NCBI GenBank assembly: GCA_947477565.1
Contig: CANJUR010000016.1
Span: forward strand, 1-64,000
Origin: Deltaproteobacteria bacterium
GTDB taxonomy: Bacteria > Myxococcota_A > Polyangia > Polyangiales > Ga0077539
Reading direction: 5' to 3'
DNA: 64,000 nt
Part shown: piece after piece, positions 1 to 9,639 of the stretch
How the letters are laid out: each line of letters begins with the position of its first letter
Position numbering within the stretch: the first letter of the stretch is position 1
Made by a program: the position numbers and the translations under genes
Notes under the pieces: model-generated
The model's database searches: none
What the model saw: the letters and a program-made list of their open reading frames with translations, nothing else
What the model was told of the DNA's origin: nothing

Positions 1-497
1 CCCTCTTGGGAGAGGGGGTTGGGGGTGAGGTTTCGCAAGAGGGATCGATCCTTCGAGGGCGTGGCCTTATCAGGGATGCGGCGAAACCATGATCTACCGT
101 CAGAACCCTTGGTTCACCTTCTCTACGCGAGCCCCCACCCCCAGCCCCGCCCCCACAAGTGGGGGCAGGGAGTTCGGAGCGACAAAATGCTTCTGCAATA
201 GATATTTCTGCACCCTCCCCCACTTGTGGGGGAGGGCAAGGGTGGGGGCTCGCGAGCCCCACCGGTCACTTCCGCCGTCGGGTATGAGCGGTGGCTGTCT
301 CGACCCCATGGGAGCCTCCGTCTTCGATCCAGCGGCGGTCCGCGCGCAAGCTCAGTTTCCTCGGCCCGCGCTTGTGCGACGGTTTCCGGGTCTGTGTTTC
401 AGCAGAGTTACGAGCGTTCCCCGCAACCCTGGTAAGGCTGGAATTCGCACCCCGATCTCGGTCGCAAAGGCGAGTCGTTTGTGCAGATTTGCAGGCG
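1..497. other. Intergenic region with palindromic repeats, no convincing gene
   Basis: No open frame here has convincing codon use. The ORFs listed in the track are shadows of the repeat or run-ins to the gene starting at 498. The stretch holds an inverted-repeat element (listed separately) and, at bases 1-30, a diverged partial copy of the same G-rich arm. The left edge may be the tail of an intergenic region belonging to a gene outside the window. Confidence 0.6.
126..254. repeat. Inverted-repeat (REP/MITE-like) intergenic element
   Basis: The outer 15-base arms CGCGAGCCCCCACCC (126-140) and GGGTGGGGGCTCGCG (240-254) are exact reverse complements. Inside lie two further palindromes, each centred on CCCCCACAAGTGGGGG or its complement, around 150-165 and 216-231. 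The whole 129 bases can fold into a long hairpin. Bases 1-30 look like another half copy. This is the architecture of dispersed REP-like or non-autonomous mobile elements; no transposase is present in the window. Confidence 0.7.
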
Positions 498-1817
498 ATG
501 CGAACCCACCTCCCAGCTCTGGCCGTTCTCCTTTTCTCCCATGCGTGCACTCCCTCGGCGGAGAGTTCGCCCGCGGCGACGTGCAGCGTGCCGACCGGCG
601 CGGGCACGCGCCACGGCGGAGACGACATCACCACCGACGTGACCTGGAGCGCTGCGGGCAGTCCGCACATCGTCACCTTTTCGCCCACGGTGCGGCCCAC
701 CGGCACGCTGCACCTCGAGCCGTGCGCGACGGTGCTCTTCGAGGCCGGCGTCGGAATGCAGATCGCCGGGCGTCTCGAAGCGCTCGGCACCGCAAGCCGA
801 CCCATCACCATGGCGGCGAGCGACGCGGCGCGGCCGTTTGGCTACATCGAGGTGCGCGGTGGGTTCGCCGACCTCGCGTACGTCACGTTGAACAACGGCG
901 GAGCGCCGGGCCCCAACAGCAACGCCATGCTCGACGTGTGGGGCGCCTCCACGCCGCAGCGCACGCAAAACGCCCGGCTTCGGCACGTCACCATCGTCGG
1001 ATCGGCGCAGTTCGGGCTCACCCTCGAGCGCTCAGGAACGCTCACCGACGACTCCACCGGGCTGACCATTCGCGGTGCCGTCGGGGGCCCCATCAACGTG
1101 CGCGGCCCTGCTCTCGCGCACGGCATTCCCGAGGGGACGTACACCGGCAACACCGTCGATGAGATTCTGGTCATGGCGACCTCGGAGATGGCCGAAGACA
1201 CCACCTGGCACGACCGCGGGGTGCCATACCGAATCGGCGACACTCAGGGCAACGGCATGGATTTTCGCGTGGGACTCAGCACCGGCAGCACCCTCGCCAC
1301 GTGGACCCTCGAGCCCGGCGTGAACATTCGCGTCTCCCCAGCCGGGCGGGTGCGCTTCCAGGCCAACGCCGCTGCGATCAACGGTTCGCTCATCGCGCAA
1401 GGCACCGCAGCGAGCCCCATCGTCTTCACCTCGGCGGTCACGCCCGCGGTGGCCGGTCAGTGGCGCGGCCTGGTGTTCGAGGCTACCAACGCCGCGTCCA
1501 CGACGCTCGATCACGTGGAGATTCGCTACGCGGGCGGACCGAGCCAGGCCAATAGCTTCCACTGCCAACCAGGCAGCCCCAACGGCGCGTTCAGCGCCAA
1601 CGAAGACGCCGCGCTGGGCGTGTTTGGTCAACCCACGGGCGCCTTTCTCCGCAACTCCACCCTCGCCGACAGCGCGGGCGACGGCGTCAATCTCGCCTAC
1701 CGGGGCGACTCCGTCGATTTCCTCGCGGGCAACACCTTTACTGCCGTTCGCTGTCGGCAGACGCTGCCGCGCTCCCGCACCGGCGCCTGCCCGTCGCCCG
1801 TACCGGACTGCCCGTAG
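498..1817 (+). CDS. Secreted lipoprotein with beta-helix-like repeats
   Basis: The 439-residue product starts with a lipoprotein signal peptide ending in a Cys of SHAC type (near residue 19), so it is probably anchored in the envelope. The body is a series of short beta-rich stretches around phrases such as GTLHLEPCATVLFEAG, LEALGTASRPITMAA and LIAQGTAASPIVFTS, which recur about every 170-200 residues. This is the pattern of right-handed parallel beta-helix surface proteins. The ORF track extends it to 291, but the ATG at 498 sits directly before the signal peptide, so 498 was chosen. Function is unknown. It is convergent with the NHL lipoprotein operon. Confidence 0.75.
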   Translation: MRTHLPALAVLLFSHACTPSAESSPAATCSVPTGAGTRHGGDDITTDVTWSAAGSPHIVTFSPTVRPTGTLHLEPCATVLFEAGVGMQIAGRLEALGTASRPITMAASDAARPFGYIEVRGGFADLAYVTLNNGGAPGPNSNAMLDVWGASTPQRTQNARLRHVTIVGSAQFGLTLERSGTLTDDSTGLTIRGAVGGPINVRGPALAHGIPEGTYTGNTVDEILVMATSEMAEDTTWHDRGVPYRIGDTQGNGMDFRVGLSTGSTLATWTLEPGVNIRVSPAGRVRFQANAAAINGSLIAQGTAASPIVFTSAVTPAVAGQWRGLVFEATNAASTTLDHVEIRYAGGPSQANSFHCQPGSPNGAFSANEDAALGVFGQPTGAFLRNSTLADSAGDGVNLAYRGDSVDFLAGNTFTAVRCRQTLPRSRTGACPSPVPDCP

Positions 1818-1879
1818 CTCGGAACCGCGGCCCCCTGAACGGTGACCTCGTGGCAGAGGCTCACTCCGTCCGCGCTGGC

Positions 1880-3154
1880 TCAGCGCATCATGACGACGCG
1901 GATGCGCTGGTTGTACGTGTCGGCGATGAAGAGTCGGCCTGCGGTGTCGGTCTCGACGCCGTAGGGGCGGTCGAGCAGCGCAAGGGTGGGCGAGGCGCCG
2001 TCGCCCTGGAAGCCGCGCATGCCGCAGCGGCCCGCGACCGTTCGGATGTTTCCGTCGACGCCCACCGCGCGCACGCAGGAGTTCTGCGTGTCGGCGATGT
2101 AGAGCGTGCCGTCGGGCCCGACCTCGATGTCCGTGGGCTGGTTGAGCGTGGCCAGGGTGGCCGGTCCGCCGTCGCCGGTGGCGCCGACGGTGCCGGTGCC
2201 CGCGATGGTGGTGATCACCCCGGCGGCGTCCACCCGGCGAATCGCGTTGTTGCCCGTGTCGGCGATGTAGAGGTTTCCGCGGCTGTCGAAGTCGATGCGC
2301 CCCGCCGGCGAGGCCGCCTGGCCCACCGGGTTGCGCAACTGCGCCATCAGCGCCGAACCGTTGTCCCCGGAGTACCCCGCCATCCCGGTGCCGACGACGG
2401 TATTGATGACATCCATCCCGTTGACGCGCCGGATGCGCTGGTTGGCCTGGTCGGCGATGTAGACCTCCCCGGACGGAGAGATCGCCACGCCCACCGGGAG
2501 GTCGAGCACCGCGCTCAGCGCCGGGCCGCCGTCGCCACCGAAGCTGCGCCCGCCAGTGCCGCAGAGGTCTTCGATCATCGATCCCGCGGTGCCCACGTCG
2601 CGCACCCGCTTGATCATGCTGTTGTGCCACGCGGCAATGAGCATATTGCCCTGCGCGTCGAAGGCCATGGAGGTCGGGTGGTTGAGTCGCATGCGCAGCG
2701 CAGGAGAGGGCATCCGAGGCGTTCCTGGCGGCACGGGCAGGTCTTCGCCGTCGGAGAGTTCGCCAGTGCCAACGACGGTGCGCACGGTGCCGTCCGGAGC
2801 CTGCTCGCGGATGACGTGGTTGTTCCAGTCGAGGAAGTAGAGGCGGCCGTTGGGGCCGAGGGTGATGTCCTGCGGGAGGTAGGTGCGCGACGAGGTGCCG
2901 GCGACGTCGTTGGCGCCGACGCCCGCTTCGCCGTTGCCGATGATGGTGCAGATGGTTCCCGCACTCGGCGTGCAGCGCATCGGACCTACCGGCGTGACCG
3001 GCGTGTCGTTGGTGATGCCGCAAGTGCTGGCGAGCGCGTCGTCTTCGGTGCGCACGTCCGCGCACGGGTCGTGGGTGCAACTCGCGGCGACGACCGCAAG
3101 GAGGGTCAGGGAGAGGGGAGACAGCGTCGGCATCGATCGCTCCATGGAAGTCAT
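1880..3154 (-). CDS. NHL-repeat lipoprotein
   Basis: This 424-residue protein has a lipoprotein signal (LLAVVAASC, with C near residue 26) followed by about six NHL-type propeller blades. Each blade carries the motif LYIADTGNNAIRR or a variant, then a loop like GTGMAGYSGDNGSA. NHL propellers are binding scaffolds for proteins or carbohydrates; no catalytic residues are apparent. The start codon overlaps the stop of the upstream NHL gene in an ATGA, so the two are probably co-translated. The substrate or partner is unknown. Confidence 0.85.
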   Translation of the reverse strand: MTSMERSMPTLSPLSLTLLAVVAASCTHDPCADVRTEDDALASTCGITNDTPVTPVGPMRCTPSAGTICTIIGNGEAGVGANDVAGTSSRTYLPQDITLGPNGRLYFLDWNNHVIREQAPDGTVRTVVGTGELSDGEDLPVPPGTPRMPSPALRMRLNHPTSMAFDAQGNMLIAAWHNSMIKRVRDVGTAGSMIEDLCGTGGRSFGGDGGPALSAVLDLPVGVAISPSGEVYIADQANQRIRRVNGMDVINTVVGTGMAGYSGDNGSALMAQLRNPVGQAASPAGRIDFDSRGNLYIADTGNNAIRRVDAAGVITTIAGTGTVGATGDGGPATLATLNQPTDIEVGPDGTLYIADTQNSCVRAVGVDGNIRTVAGRCGMRGFQGDGASPTLALLDRPYGVETDTAGRLFIADTYNQRIRVVMMR

Positions 3155-5295
3155 CGCCAGACCCGGCGCACGCGGTCGTTGAGCGTGTCGCAGATGAAGA
3201 GGTTGCCCTGCGGATCGAACGCGATGCCGTGCGGGCGATAGAGGTCCGCCGCGAGGGCCGGACCGCGGTCGCCGCCGTAGCCGCGACGCCCGGAGCCCGC
3301 GACGGTGGTGATCACCCCGGTGGCGAGGTCTACCGCGCGGATGCGATGGTTGTTGGTGTCCGCGATGTAGAGCCGACCGTCGGGGCCGAACTCGAGGTCC
3401 TGCGGGAGGTTGAGTTGCGCCATCAGGGCGGGGCCGTTGTCGCCGCCGAAGCCCAGCGCGCCGGTGCCGACCACGGTGGTGATCATCCCGGTGGCGAGTT
3501 CGATGCGGCGGATGCGGTTGTTTCCGGTGTCCGCGACGTAGAGATTGCGGCCGTCGCGGTCGAGGGTGAGGCCGCCTTCGGGTTCGGGGTTTTCCCCCGC
3601 TTGCCAGTTGAAGGTCGCCATCATGGCGGGGCCGTTGTCGCCGCCGAATCCACGCATCCCGATGCCCGCGAGGGTGGTGATGGTCTGCGCGGCGAGGTCG
3701 AGGCGACGGATGCGGCCGCTGCCCTGGTCGAGCAGGTACATCACCGTGCCGGACGTATCGAGCGTGCCCTTGGAGGGCTGCTTGATGCGGGCCATGGCGA
3801 AGGGTCCGTCGATCCAGCCGGGGCCGCGGCCGAGGGGGACGTAGGTCATGCCCGTGGCAGGGTCCCAGCGGCGGATCTTATGGTTGTGCCAAGCCACCAC
3901 CAGGAGGCGTCCATCGGGCTGAAACATCAGGTCTGTCGGGTGGTTGAGCGCCACCGTGGTGCCGAGCGCGCCGGGCTCCATGAGGTCGGTGTTGTTGGGA
4001 GGTCCATCGCCCGGCTCCTCGACCCCCATGATGGTCTCGAAGGTGCCGGTGGCGGTGACACGACGGATGCGGTGGTTGTTCCAGTCGAGGATGAGGGGTC
4101 GGCCATCGGGCGCGAACTCCATGTCCATCGGCCAGTACATCATCGACTCGCGAAGGGACCGGTTGTCGCCGTTGAAGCCCGCCACGCCGACCCCGGCGTA
4201 CGTGCAGATGTTGCCCGGCGTCGGGTCGCACCGGGTGATCGACTCCGGCGTCACGATGGTCGTGTGCGGAATCGCCTCGCCGAAGCGGTAAATCACCCCA
4301 CGTGCGAGGGCGCTGGTCTGGAGGTCACCCCCGACCGTCCAGATGGCGCCCGTGGGATCAACCCAGACGGCGTGGAAGTCGAGTTGCGTGCGGGGCGGGC
4401 GCGCAACCTGCCGCCAGGTTCCGCTGCGGCGCTGGAACAGGGCGCCGGCGTTGCCCACCGCGAGGGCGGAGCCCGTCTCCGGGACGAACACCCCGCTCAG
4501 GCGCGGCGCCGTCTCGATGGTGACGGCGCGCCACGGGGTCGATGGGCCGTCGGACTCCAGCACGATGCCCGACACGTTTCCTCCGACCGCGTAGCGCTGC
4601 GCGCCGCGGCCGTGCACCGTGAAGAGCGGCCCGCGACCAGACTCCGGGACAGCCTCTTGCGCCCAGGCCGAGCCGTTCCAGTGGAGGAGCGCGCCGTTGG
4701 TGCCGCAGACGGACACGTCGTTGGCGGCGCTGCCGTAGACCTTGTACCAGATGGTGTTTGCGTTGAGCCCGCCGGGGGCGTCCTGCGCCGTCCACGCGGT
4801 GCCGTCGAAGTGCCAGAGCACGCCGCTGTTGCCGTCAACGTTTCCGCCGACCGCCCAGACATCGCTGGCGCTGGCGCCCCAGACGCCGAAGAGCGTCGGG
4901 GTGATCGCGGGCGTGGTCATGCGCTGCGTGACGCCGCTGGCGGGATCGTAGCGCAGCACGGTGCCCTCGCTTCCGACCATAAAGACCTGCGTGGGCGAGA
5001 CGCCGTGCACCCACCAGAGGGTGCCGCGGCGGGTGCCGGTGTCGATGCGGGTCCAGCGCGTGCCGTCGAAGTGCAGCGCCTGCGGACCCGTGCCGTCATT
5101 GGCGTCCGCGCCGACGGAGTACACGTCCGTCGCAGAAGTTCCCCAGATGGCGAGCATCGCGCCGGGGAGGTCGGACTGCACCGCCTGCCATTGAAAACTC
5201 GGAGGGATCACGTCGCCACACCCCGATGCGACCGACCCGACCGCTGCCACCATCAGCGCGACGGCGCCGAATCTCGTCCCCATACGAAATGTCAT
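3151..5295 (-). CDS. Two-propeller lipoprotein: WAVGG-type plus NHL repeats
   Basis: The 714-residue product has a lipoprotein signal ending VGSVASGC. Residues about 30-370 contain repeats of the type ASDVWAVGG and DVYSVGADAN, each followed by LWHFDGTAW-like strands, as in a first beta-propeller. From about residue 390 NHL blades follow (for example LYVADTGNNRIRRI). The ATG at 5295 is preceded by AAAGGA at a good distance; the longer ORF to 5406 has no signal peptide at its N-terminus. The downstream NHL gene overlaps by four bases, so this is a two-gene envelope operon. Function is unknown; a surface adhesion or sensing scaffold is an inference. Confidence 0.85.
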   Translation of the reverse strand: MTFRMGTRFGAVALMVAAVGSVASGCGDVIPPSFQWQAVQSDLPGAMLAIWGTSATDVYSVGADANDGTGPQALHFDGTRWTRIDTGTRRGTLWWVHGVSPTQVFMVGSEGTVLRYDPASGVTQRMTTPAITPTLFGVWGASASDVWAVGGNVDGNSGVLWHFDGTAWTAQDAPGGLNANTIWYKVYGSAANDVSVCGTNGALLHWNGSAWAQEAVPESGRGPLFTVHGRGAQRYAVGGNVSGIVLESDGPSTPWRAVTIETAPRLSGVFVPETGSALAVGNAGALFQRRSGTWRQVARPPRTQLDFHAVWVDPTGAIWTVGGDLQTSALARGVIYRFGEAIPHTTIVTPESITRCDPTPGNICTYAGVGVAGFNGDNRSLRESMMYWPMDMEFAPDGRPLILDWNNHRIRRVTATGTFETIMGVEEPGDGPPNNTDLMEPGALGTTVALNHPTDLMFQPDGRLLVVAWHNHKIRRWDPATGMTYVPLGRGPGWIDGPFAMARIKQPSKGTLDTSGTVMYLLDQGSGRIRRLDLAAQTITTLAGIGMRGFGGDNGPAMMATFNWQAGENPEPEGGLTLDRDGRNLYVADTGNNRIRRIELATGMITTVVGTGALGFGGDNGPALMAQLNLPQDLEFGPDGRLYIADTNNHRIRAVDLATGVITTVAGSGRRGYGGDRGPALAADLYRPHGIAFDPQGNLFICDTLNDRVRRVWR

Positions 5296-5428
5296 CGTTG
5301 TTCCTTTGGTCACGCGGGCACATCGAGGCGAGCCCACCGGGCCCAATGCGACAAACATAGACCAACTCTTCGATGCCGTAGAAGGTCTTCCTCGGACGCC
5401 GGTCAACGCCGACCAAACCTGGGTTTGC

Positions 5429-7600
5429 TCAAGCGCGGGGGACGGGAGGCAAGGTCGATTGCAGGATGTTGAAGGTCAGCTCGAACACCGCACCGAGATC
5501 CGAGCGGGCGACCAGCTTGCCCTTCAGCTGACGCGACAGCGCGCGCACGAGTTTGAGCCCGAGGCTCTTGCTTGCGAGGAGATCGAAGTTTGCCGGGAGC
5601 CCGGGCCCGTGGTCGCGCACCGTAAGCCGGAGTTGCCGCGGCAACGGCATGATCTCCACCAGGACGTCTTCGTCCCGGGGGGAGGCCCCGCCATCGGAGG
5701 GGATGCCGTACTTGAATGCATTGGTCAGCAACTCATTCAGGATCAGACCGATGGGCGTCGCGTTCTCGACCGCGATCTCGATCGGCTCCGCGACGATACG
5801 AAGCCGCGCCGTTGGAGCGAGCGTCTGCCGGAGACTGTCCGCAAGCTGCTCGGTGTAGGCCCCGAGGTCGATGCGCTCGAGCGAGGTCGAGCCGTAGAGG
5901 TGCTGATGAATCAGCGCCATCGAGCGCACGCGCTGCACGCTGTCCGCGAGCATGGAGCGAGCAGCATCGGAAGGCATCTCGTTCATCTGGATGGTCAGGA
6001 GGCTCGAGACGATCTGCAGGTTGTTTTTCACCCGGTGGTGAATCTCCTTCAGGAGTGTCTCTTTCTCCCCCAGCGACTCCTTCAAGCGGGCCTCGAGCTG
6101 CTGCTGGTCGGTCAGCCGATCGGTGCTCGTCCGCACGTTGGCAGCCAGCTCATCGCGCTCCCGCCGGAGTTCGCTCTCACGATTACGCGAGGCCGTGATG
6201 TCGCGCACGATAAGCACGAGGCGACCGGGGCCGTTCCAGTCCATCACCATTCCGCGAAGCTCCACGACAAGCTCGGTGCCGCTGCGACGCACGAGGGTGG
6301 CAAGCTCATCGATCAGGGGGAGCCCTTCGCGCATCCGATCGGCGGTCGTGACAAACCAACGACGACACTCGGCCTCGCTGAAATCGGGTTTCAACACCCT
6401 CATCGAGGCCCCGATCAGGGATGGGTACTCCCATCCCAATTCGGTGAGCGCGCCGACGTTGGCATCGACGATGCGCCCGCGATCGTCGAGCACCAGTAGC
6501 GGGCCGAGCACGTTCTCGGTGACCGTGCGCAGCCGCTGCTCGCTGACGAGAAGGTCTTCCTCGGTGCGCGCCCGAGCGCCCAGATCGTCGAGACGCCCGT
6601 CGATGAGGGTGTCCAACAGCGTGAGGCGGGATTCGAGCGCGGCGACCTGCGCCGCCACGTCGGGCGACGCGATCGGGAGCAGCTGCGCCAACGCTCGCGC
6701 ATCGGCGATGGGTACGCTCAACTCCCGCCGCACCTCCGCGATGACGCCCGAGCGCGACGACGAGCGACGCTCAAGGGAGATGTCACGAATGACGCAGACG
6801 ACCTGATCCTGGACATCGACGAGGCGCGACATGCTCGTGCCGCCGCTGACGATTTCGCCGGCCAGTCGCACGAAGCGCAGCTCGCGCCGGGTCGGGCTCT
6901 CCTGCCGTTGAAACGTGTTGGCGAGCATCGCGGAAAAGATTCCCCGGTCCACGGGGAGCACGAAGGCTCCGAGCGGTCGGTCGATCACGATATCCAGAGG
7001 CCGACCGAGCAGGCGACCGAGCGCCTCGTTGGCGCGCACGCTCTTTCCCTCGCGATCGAGCAGCATGAGCGCGAGCGGTGAGTCCTCCCAAACCCGGCGA
7101 TAGGCGAGCCCATCGAGATAGCTCTCCGCCATCGCCGAGAGAGCAGCGAGACGCTCGTGATCCTCGCGGGTCCACTGCCGCGGCTGATGGTCGATCACGC
7201 AGAGCGAACCGACCGCGCTCTGCCCCGGGCCGCCGAGCAACGGGATACCCAGGTAGGCGCGCACGAAAGGGCCGCCAAGGACCAACGGATTGCCCGCGAA
7301 CCGCGGATCCTCGGAGGCATCGGGCACCGAGAGCGGAGTGTCCGAGTGAATCCCGTGGCCGCAGAAGCTCTCGGCCCGCCCGGTCCCCTCCGCATCGATG
7401 CCGAACTTCGAGAGGAAGTACTGCCCCTCGCCGTCGATCAAGGTGACCAGGGCCATCGGCGCATCAAACATCCGGGCCGCAAGAGCTGTCAGCTGGTCCA
7501 GAGTCTCGTGCTGCGCCCTGCCACGAAGCCCGAGTTGAACAATCCGTCGGGTCCGCTCGGACTCGTCTTCGGGGATCGGTGCTCGGCTCCAGTCACTCAT
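5429..7600 (-). CDS. GAF/PAS sensor histidine kinase (HisKA_2 type)
   Basis: This 723-residue protein appears cytosolic, with no membrane segment. A GAF domain occupies about residues 30-165 (APMALVTLIDGEGQYFLSKF). Two PAS-like modules follow, near 165-280 and 350-480, and then a helical linker. The phosphoacceptor helix is EIHHRVKNNLQIVSSLL, with His near 519, typical of the HisKA_2 class. The ATPase domain shows the N-box ELLTNAFKYGIP and the G-box DHGPGLP. No response regulator is adjacent, so it is an orphan kinase whose partner is encoded elsewhere. The GAF domain closely resembles free-standing light/redox-type GAF modules, but the signal cannot be read from sequence. Confidence 0.92.
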   Translation of the reverse strand: MSDWSRAPIPEDESERTRRIVQLGLRGRAQHETLDQLTALAARMFDAPMALVTLIDGEGQYFLSKFGIDAEGTGRAESFCGHGIHSDTPLSVPDASEDPRFAGNPLVLGGPFVRAYLGIPLLGGPGQSAVGSLCVIDHQPRQWTREDHERLAALSAMAESYLDGLAYRRVWEDSPLALMLLDREGKSVRANEALGRLLGRPLDIVIDRPLGAFVLPVDRGIFSAMLANTFQRQESPTRRELRFVRLAGEIVSGGTSMSRLVDVQDQVVCVIRDISLERRSSSRSGVIAEVRRELSVPIADARALAQLLPIASPDVAAQVAALESRLTLLDTLIDGRLDDLGARARTEEDLLVSEQRLRTVTENVLGPLLVLDDRGRIVDANVGALTELGWEYPSLIGASMRVLKPDFSEAECRRWFVTTADRMREGLPLIDELATLVRRSGTELVVELRGMVMDWNGPGRLVLIVRDITASRNRESELRRERDELAANVRTSTDRLTDQQQLEARLKESLGEKETLLKEIHHRVKNNLQIVSSLLTIQMNEMPSDAARSMLADSVQRVRSMALIHQHLYGSTSLERIDLGAYTEQLADSLRQTLAPTARLRIVAEPIEIAVENATPIGLILNELLTNAFKYGIPSDGGASPRDEDVLVEIMPLPRQLRLTVRDHGPGLPANFDLLASKSLGLKLVRALSRQLKGKLVARSDLGAVFELTFNILQSTLPPVPRA

Positions 7601-7649
7601 ATCCAGGGATGTCCGTATCTCGTGGAATTTACAGTGACTTTCATCATAG

Positions 7650-8684
7650 TCATGTCCCCGGGCGACGCGGCGGCGGCCCCTCGACTCGCGGCGGCGTGCC
7701 GACGATCGGCAATCGTCGGTGCGCCGCAGAAGCAGCGTAGTGCGACCGCACCATGTCAGCCATCAGGTCGATGAAGGCCGGTGAGTCATTCACCGCCCGC
7801 GCTCGCGTCATCGCAAGACCGATGGCGTCGCAGGTCGCGCGCAGCTCGTAGTCGAGGTCGTAGAGCACCTCGACATGATCGCAAACGAACCCCAACGGAG
7901 ACACCACCGCGGCCTCCAGACCCTTCGCCCGCTCGGCCCTCAGGTAATCGTTCACATCGGGTTCCAGCCACGGGTCTTCGGGTCGCCCGCTGCGCGACTG
8001 AAACACCACCGCGTGACCGCTGCGCCCGAGGCGTTCCATCACCAGGCGGGCGGTGGCTTCGAGGTTCGCCACGTACCGGCTCGCCGCAGCCATGCTCGTC
8101 GGGATGCTGTGCGCCGTGAACACCACCCGCGCCCCCGGACGCTGCTCTGCCGGCAGCCGACTGAGCCCCTCGGCCACACTCTGCGCGTTGGCGAGCACCA
8201 GGCCCTCGTGGGCGTACCAGTCGCCGACGAAGCTCACCTCCACGTCGGCGAGCCCGCGCGCAGCCAGTTCCTTTCGCGCGTCCGCGACGTTGACCTTGTA
8301 CTGCCCACAGCTCGAGTAGCTCTTGTGCCCCGCGGTGATGAAACCCACCGCCCGACGCACCCCGGCACGTGACATCTCCGCCAGCGTGTCCGCCAGAAAC
8401 GGCCTCCAGTTGCGCATCCCGACGTAGACCGGCAGCGACGGACCGTACGCCTCCAGCCGCTGACGCAGGCCCGCAGCTTGAGCGAGCGTGAGCGCCGTGA
8501 TCGGCGATACGCCGTCAAACAGTTCGTAGTGGTGCGCGACCTCCGCGAGGCGCTCTGGGCTCACCCGCCGCCCGCGCAGCACGTTGTCGAGAAATGGCCG
8601 GATGTCCCCGAGGCCCTGCGGACCTCCGAAGGACACCACCAGCACTGCATCGAAGGGTCGCTGCGTGTCAGTTCGTTCGTTCAT
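7650..8684 (-). CDS. hemH: Ferrochelatase
   Basis: The 344-residue enzyme inserts ferrous iron into protoporphyrin IX (or the metal into coproporphyrin in the alternative route), the late step of heme synthesis. The N-terminal VLVVSFGGPQG motif, the catalytic His in FTAHSIPTSM and the acidic DHVEVLYDLDYE segment are all present, and the length is normal for bacterial HemH. It stands alone, without other heme genes nearby. The start at 8684 follows from the family N-terminus. It reads in the same direction as the upstream histidine kinase and the next gene but is separated from each by a short gap. Confidence 0.95.
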   Translation of the reverse strand: MNERTDTQRPFDAVLVVSFGGPQGLGDIRPFLDNVLRGRRVSPERLAEVAHHYELFDGVSPITALTLAQAAGLRQRLEAYGPSLPVYVGMRNWRPFLADTLAEMSRAGVRRAVGFITAGHKSYSSCGQYKVNVADARKELAARGLADVEVSFVGDWYAHEGLVLANAQSVAEGLSRLPAEQRPGARVVFTAHSIPTSMAAASRYVANLEATARLVMERLGRSGHAVVFQSRSGRPEDPWLEPDVNDYLRAERAKGLEAAVVSPLGFVCDHVEVLYDLDYELRATCDAIGLAMTRARAVNDSPAFIDLMADMVRSHYAASAAHRRLPIVGTPPRVEGPPPRRPGT

Positions 8685-8704
8685 GGATATGCGACGTCAG
8701 ATGC

Positions 8705-9622
8705 TCAAACGTCGGCGTCGGAAGCGCGGGTCCACCCGGAGTCCGCCATGATCCGCGCCCCGAGGCGACGCCACTGCGCGTGCGCCATCGGGAGCAACCC
8801 GAGCGCCTCCAGCAGCGAGCCGACGGTCTCGCCCTCCATATCGCCCGCCACCGCGACCAGCTCCTCCGCGATCGTCGCCCGGAGTGCTGCGCGCTGCGCG
8901 TTGTGCGCCACCACCGCGGGGGCCATCGCGTCCACCTCCGCCCACGCCACGCGCCGTAGCCTCTTCGCACCGTTGGCCTCGGTGCCCTCCAGGGCCTTCG
9001 CCACCGCAGCGCCCCAACGCTTGCCCAGGGCCTTCGACGTCTCATCGCTCTTCAGCCGATCGGCGATGCGCTGCTGCACGTTCGCCATCGCGCCATCGAC
9101 GAAGTCCCCCACGCGGTCCATCAGCTGCCGCTGAATCTCCTCGCCCACGCCGCCCAGCATCTTGCCCGCGGCCTTCGCGCCGAAAGACAGCGCCCCGCGA
9201 AGCATCCCGCCGCCCACCGCTGCGGCCCCTCCCCCGGCGCTCGCCTTCTGCACAAACGACGTCAGCGCCTCGGTCAGCGTCGCTTTCAACTCCGTGCGCA
9301 CCCGCTCGCTCGCGACGAGCTCGTCTACCATCTTCGTCGGCAGCGGCTTCGGCCGACCTGCGCGCTCAACGATGCGCGCCGCCGCCCCAGCGGGCAGCCA
9401 ATCCTTCAGTTGCACACCGCTCTTCGCCGCACGGTCCATCAGCCGGTCGCGCAACGGAACCCCGAGGCGGGCGTTCCAGTATGCGATGCGCTCGGGGTCG
9501 GCGAGCAGGTCGAGCGCCGTCAGCGCCTCCGCGGGGTCAATAAACACCCCCACAGGCTGCGCGCACAGGCGTCCGAAGGAGTCGTCGAGCAGGGCGAGGA
9601 GATCAGCGTCGGGAGCGTCCAT
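8705..9622 (-). CDS. Conserved hypothetical protein, helical, glycine-hinged
   Basis: The 305-residue product has no signal peptide. It is predominantly helical and Ala-rich, with a Gly-rich stretch near residues 145-175 (GGGMLRGALSFGAKAAGK) that could form a membrane-associating helical hairpin. Its C-terminal half is full of charged helices. I do not recognise a family. The start at 9622 was chosen because upstream frame-sharing sequence belongs to a different, broken gene and lacks matching codon use. It lies 20 bases upstream of hemH on the same strand and may be cotranscribed with it. Confidence 0.7.
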   Translation of the reverse strand: MDAPDADLLALLDDSFGRLCAQPVGVFIDPAEALTALDLLADPERIAYWNARLGVPLRDRLMDRAAKSGVQLKDWLPAGAAARIVERAGRPKPLPTKMVDELVASERVRTELKATLTEALTSFVQKASAGGGAAAVGGGMLRGALSFGAKAAGKMLGGVGEEIQRQLMDRVGDFVDGAMANVQQRIADRLKSDETSKALGKRWGAAVAKALEGTEANGAKRLRRVAWAEVDAMAPAVVAHNAQRAALRATIAEELVAVAGDMEGETVGSLLEALGLLPMAHAQWRRLGARIMADSGWTRASDADV

Positions 9623-9639
9623 GGGCGCACGTTGTACCG

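Noticed and set aside
1-201. Small ORF at the left edge (19-201)
   Set aside because: It lies across the palindromic repeat; the codon pattern comes from the repeat.
1032-3080. 682-residue minus-strand ORF
   Set aside because: Arg/His-rich shadow in another frame of the NHL lipoprotein and antisense to the first gene; no start signal or domain.
3229-5472. 747-residue plus-strand ORF across the NHL gene
   Set aside because: Antisense shadow of the lipoprotein; composition is Arg/Ala/Val/Gly-rich without motifs.
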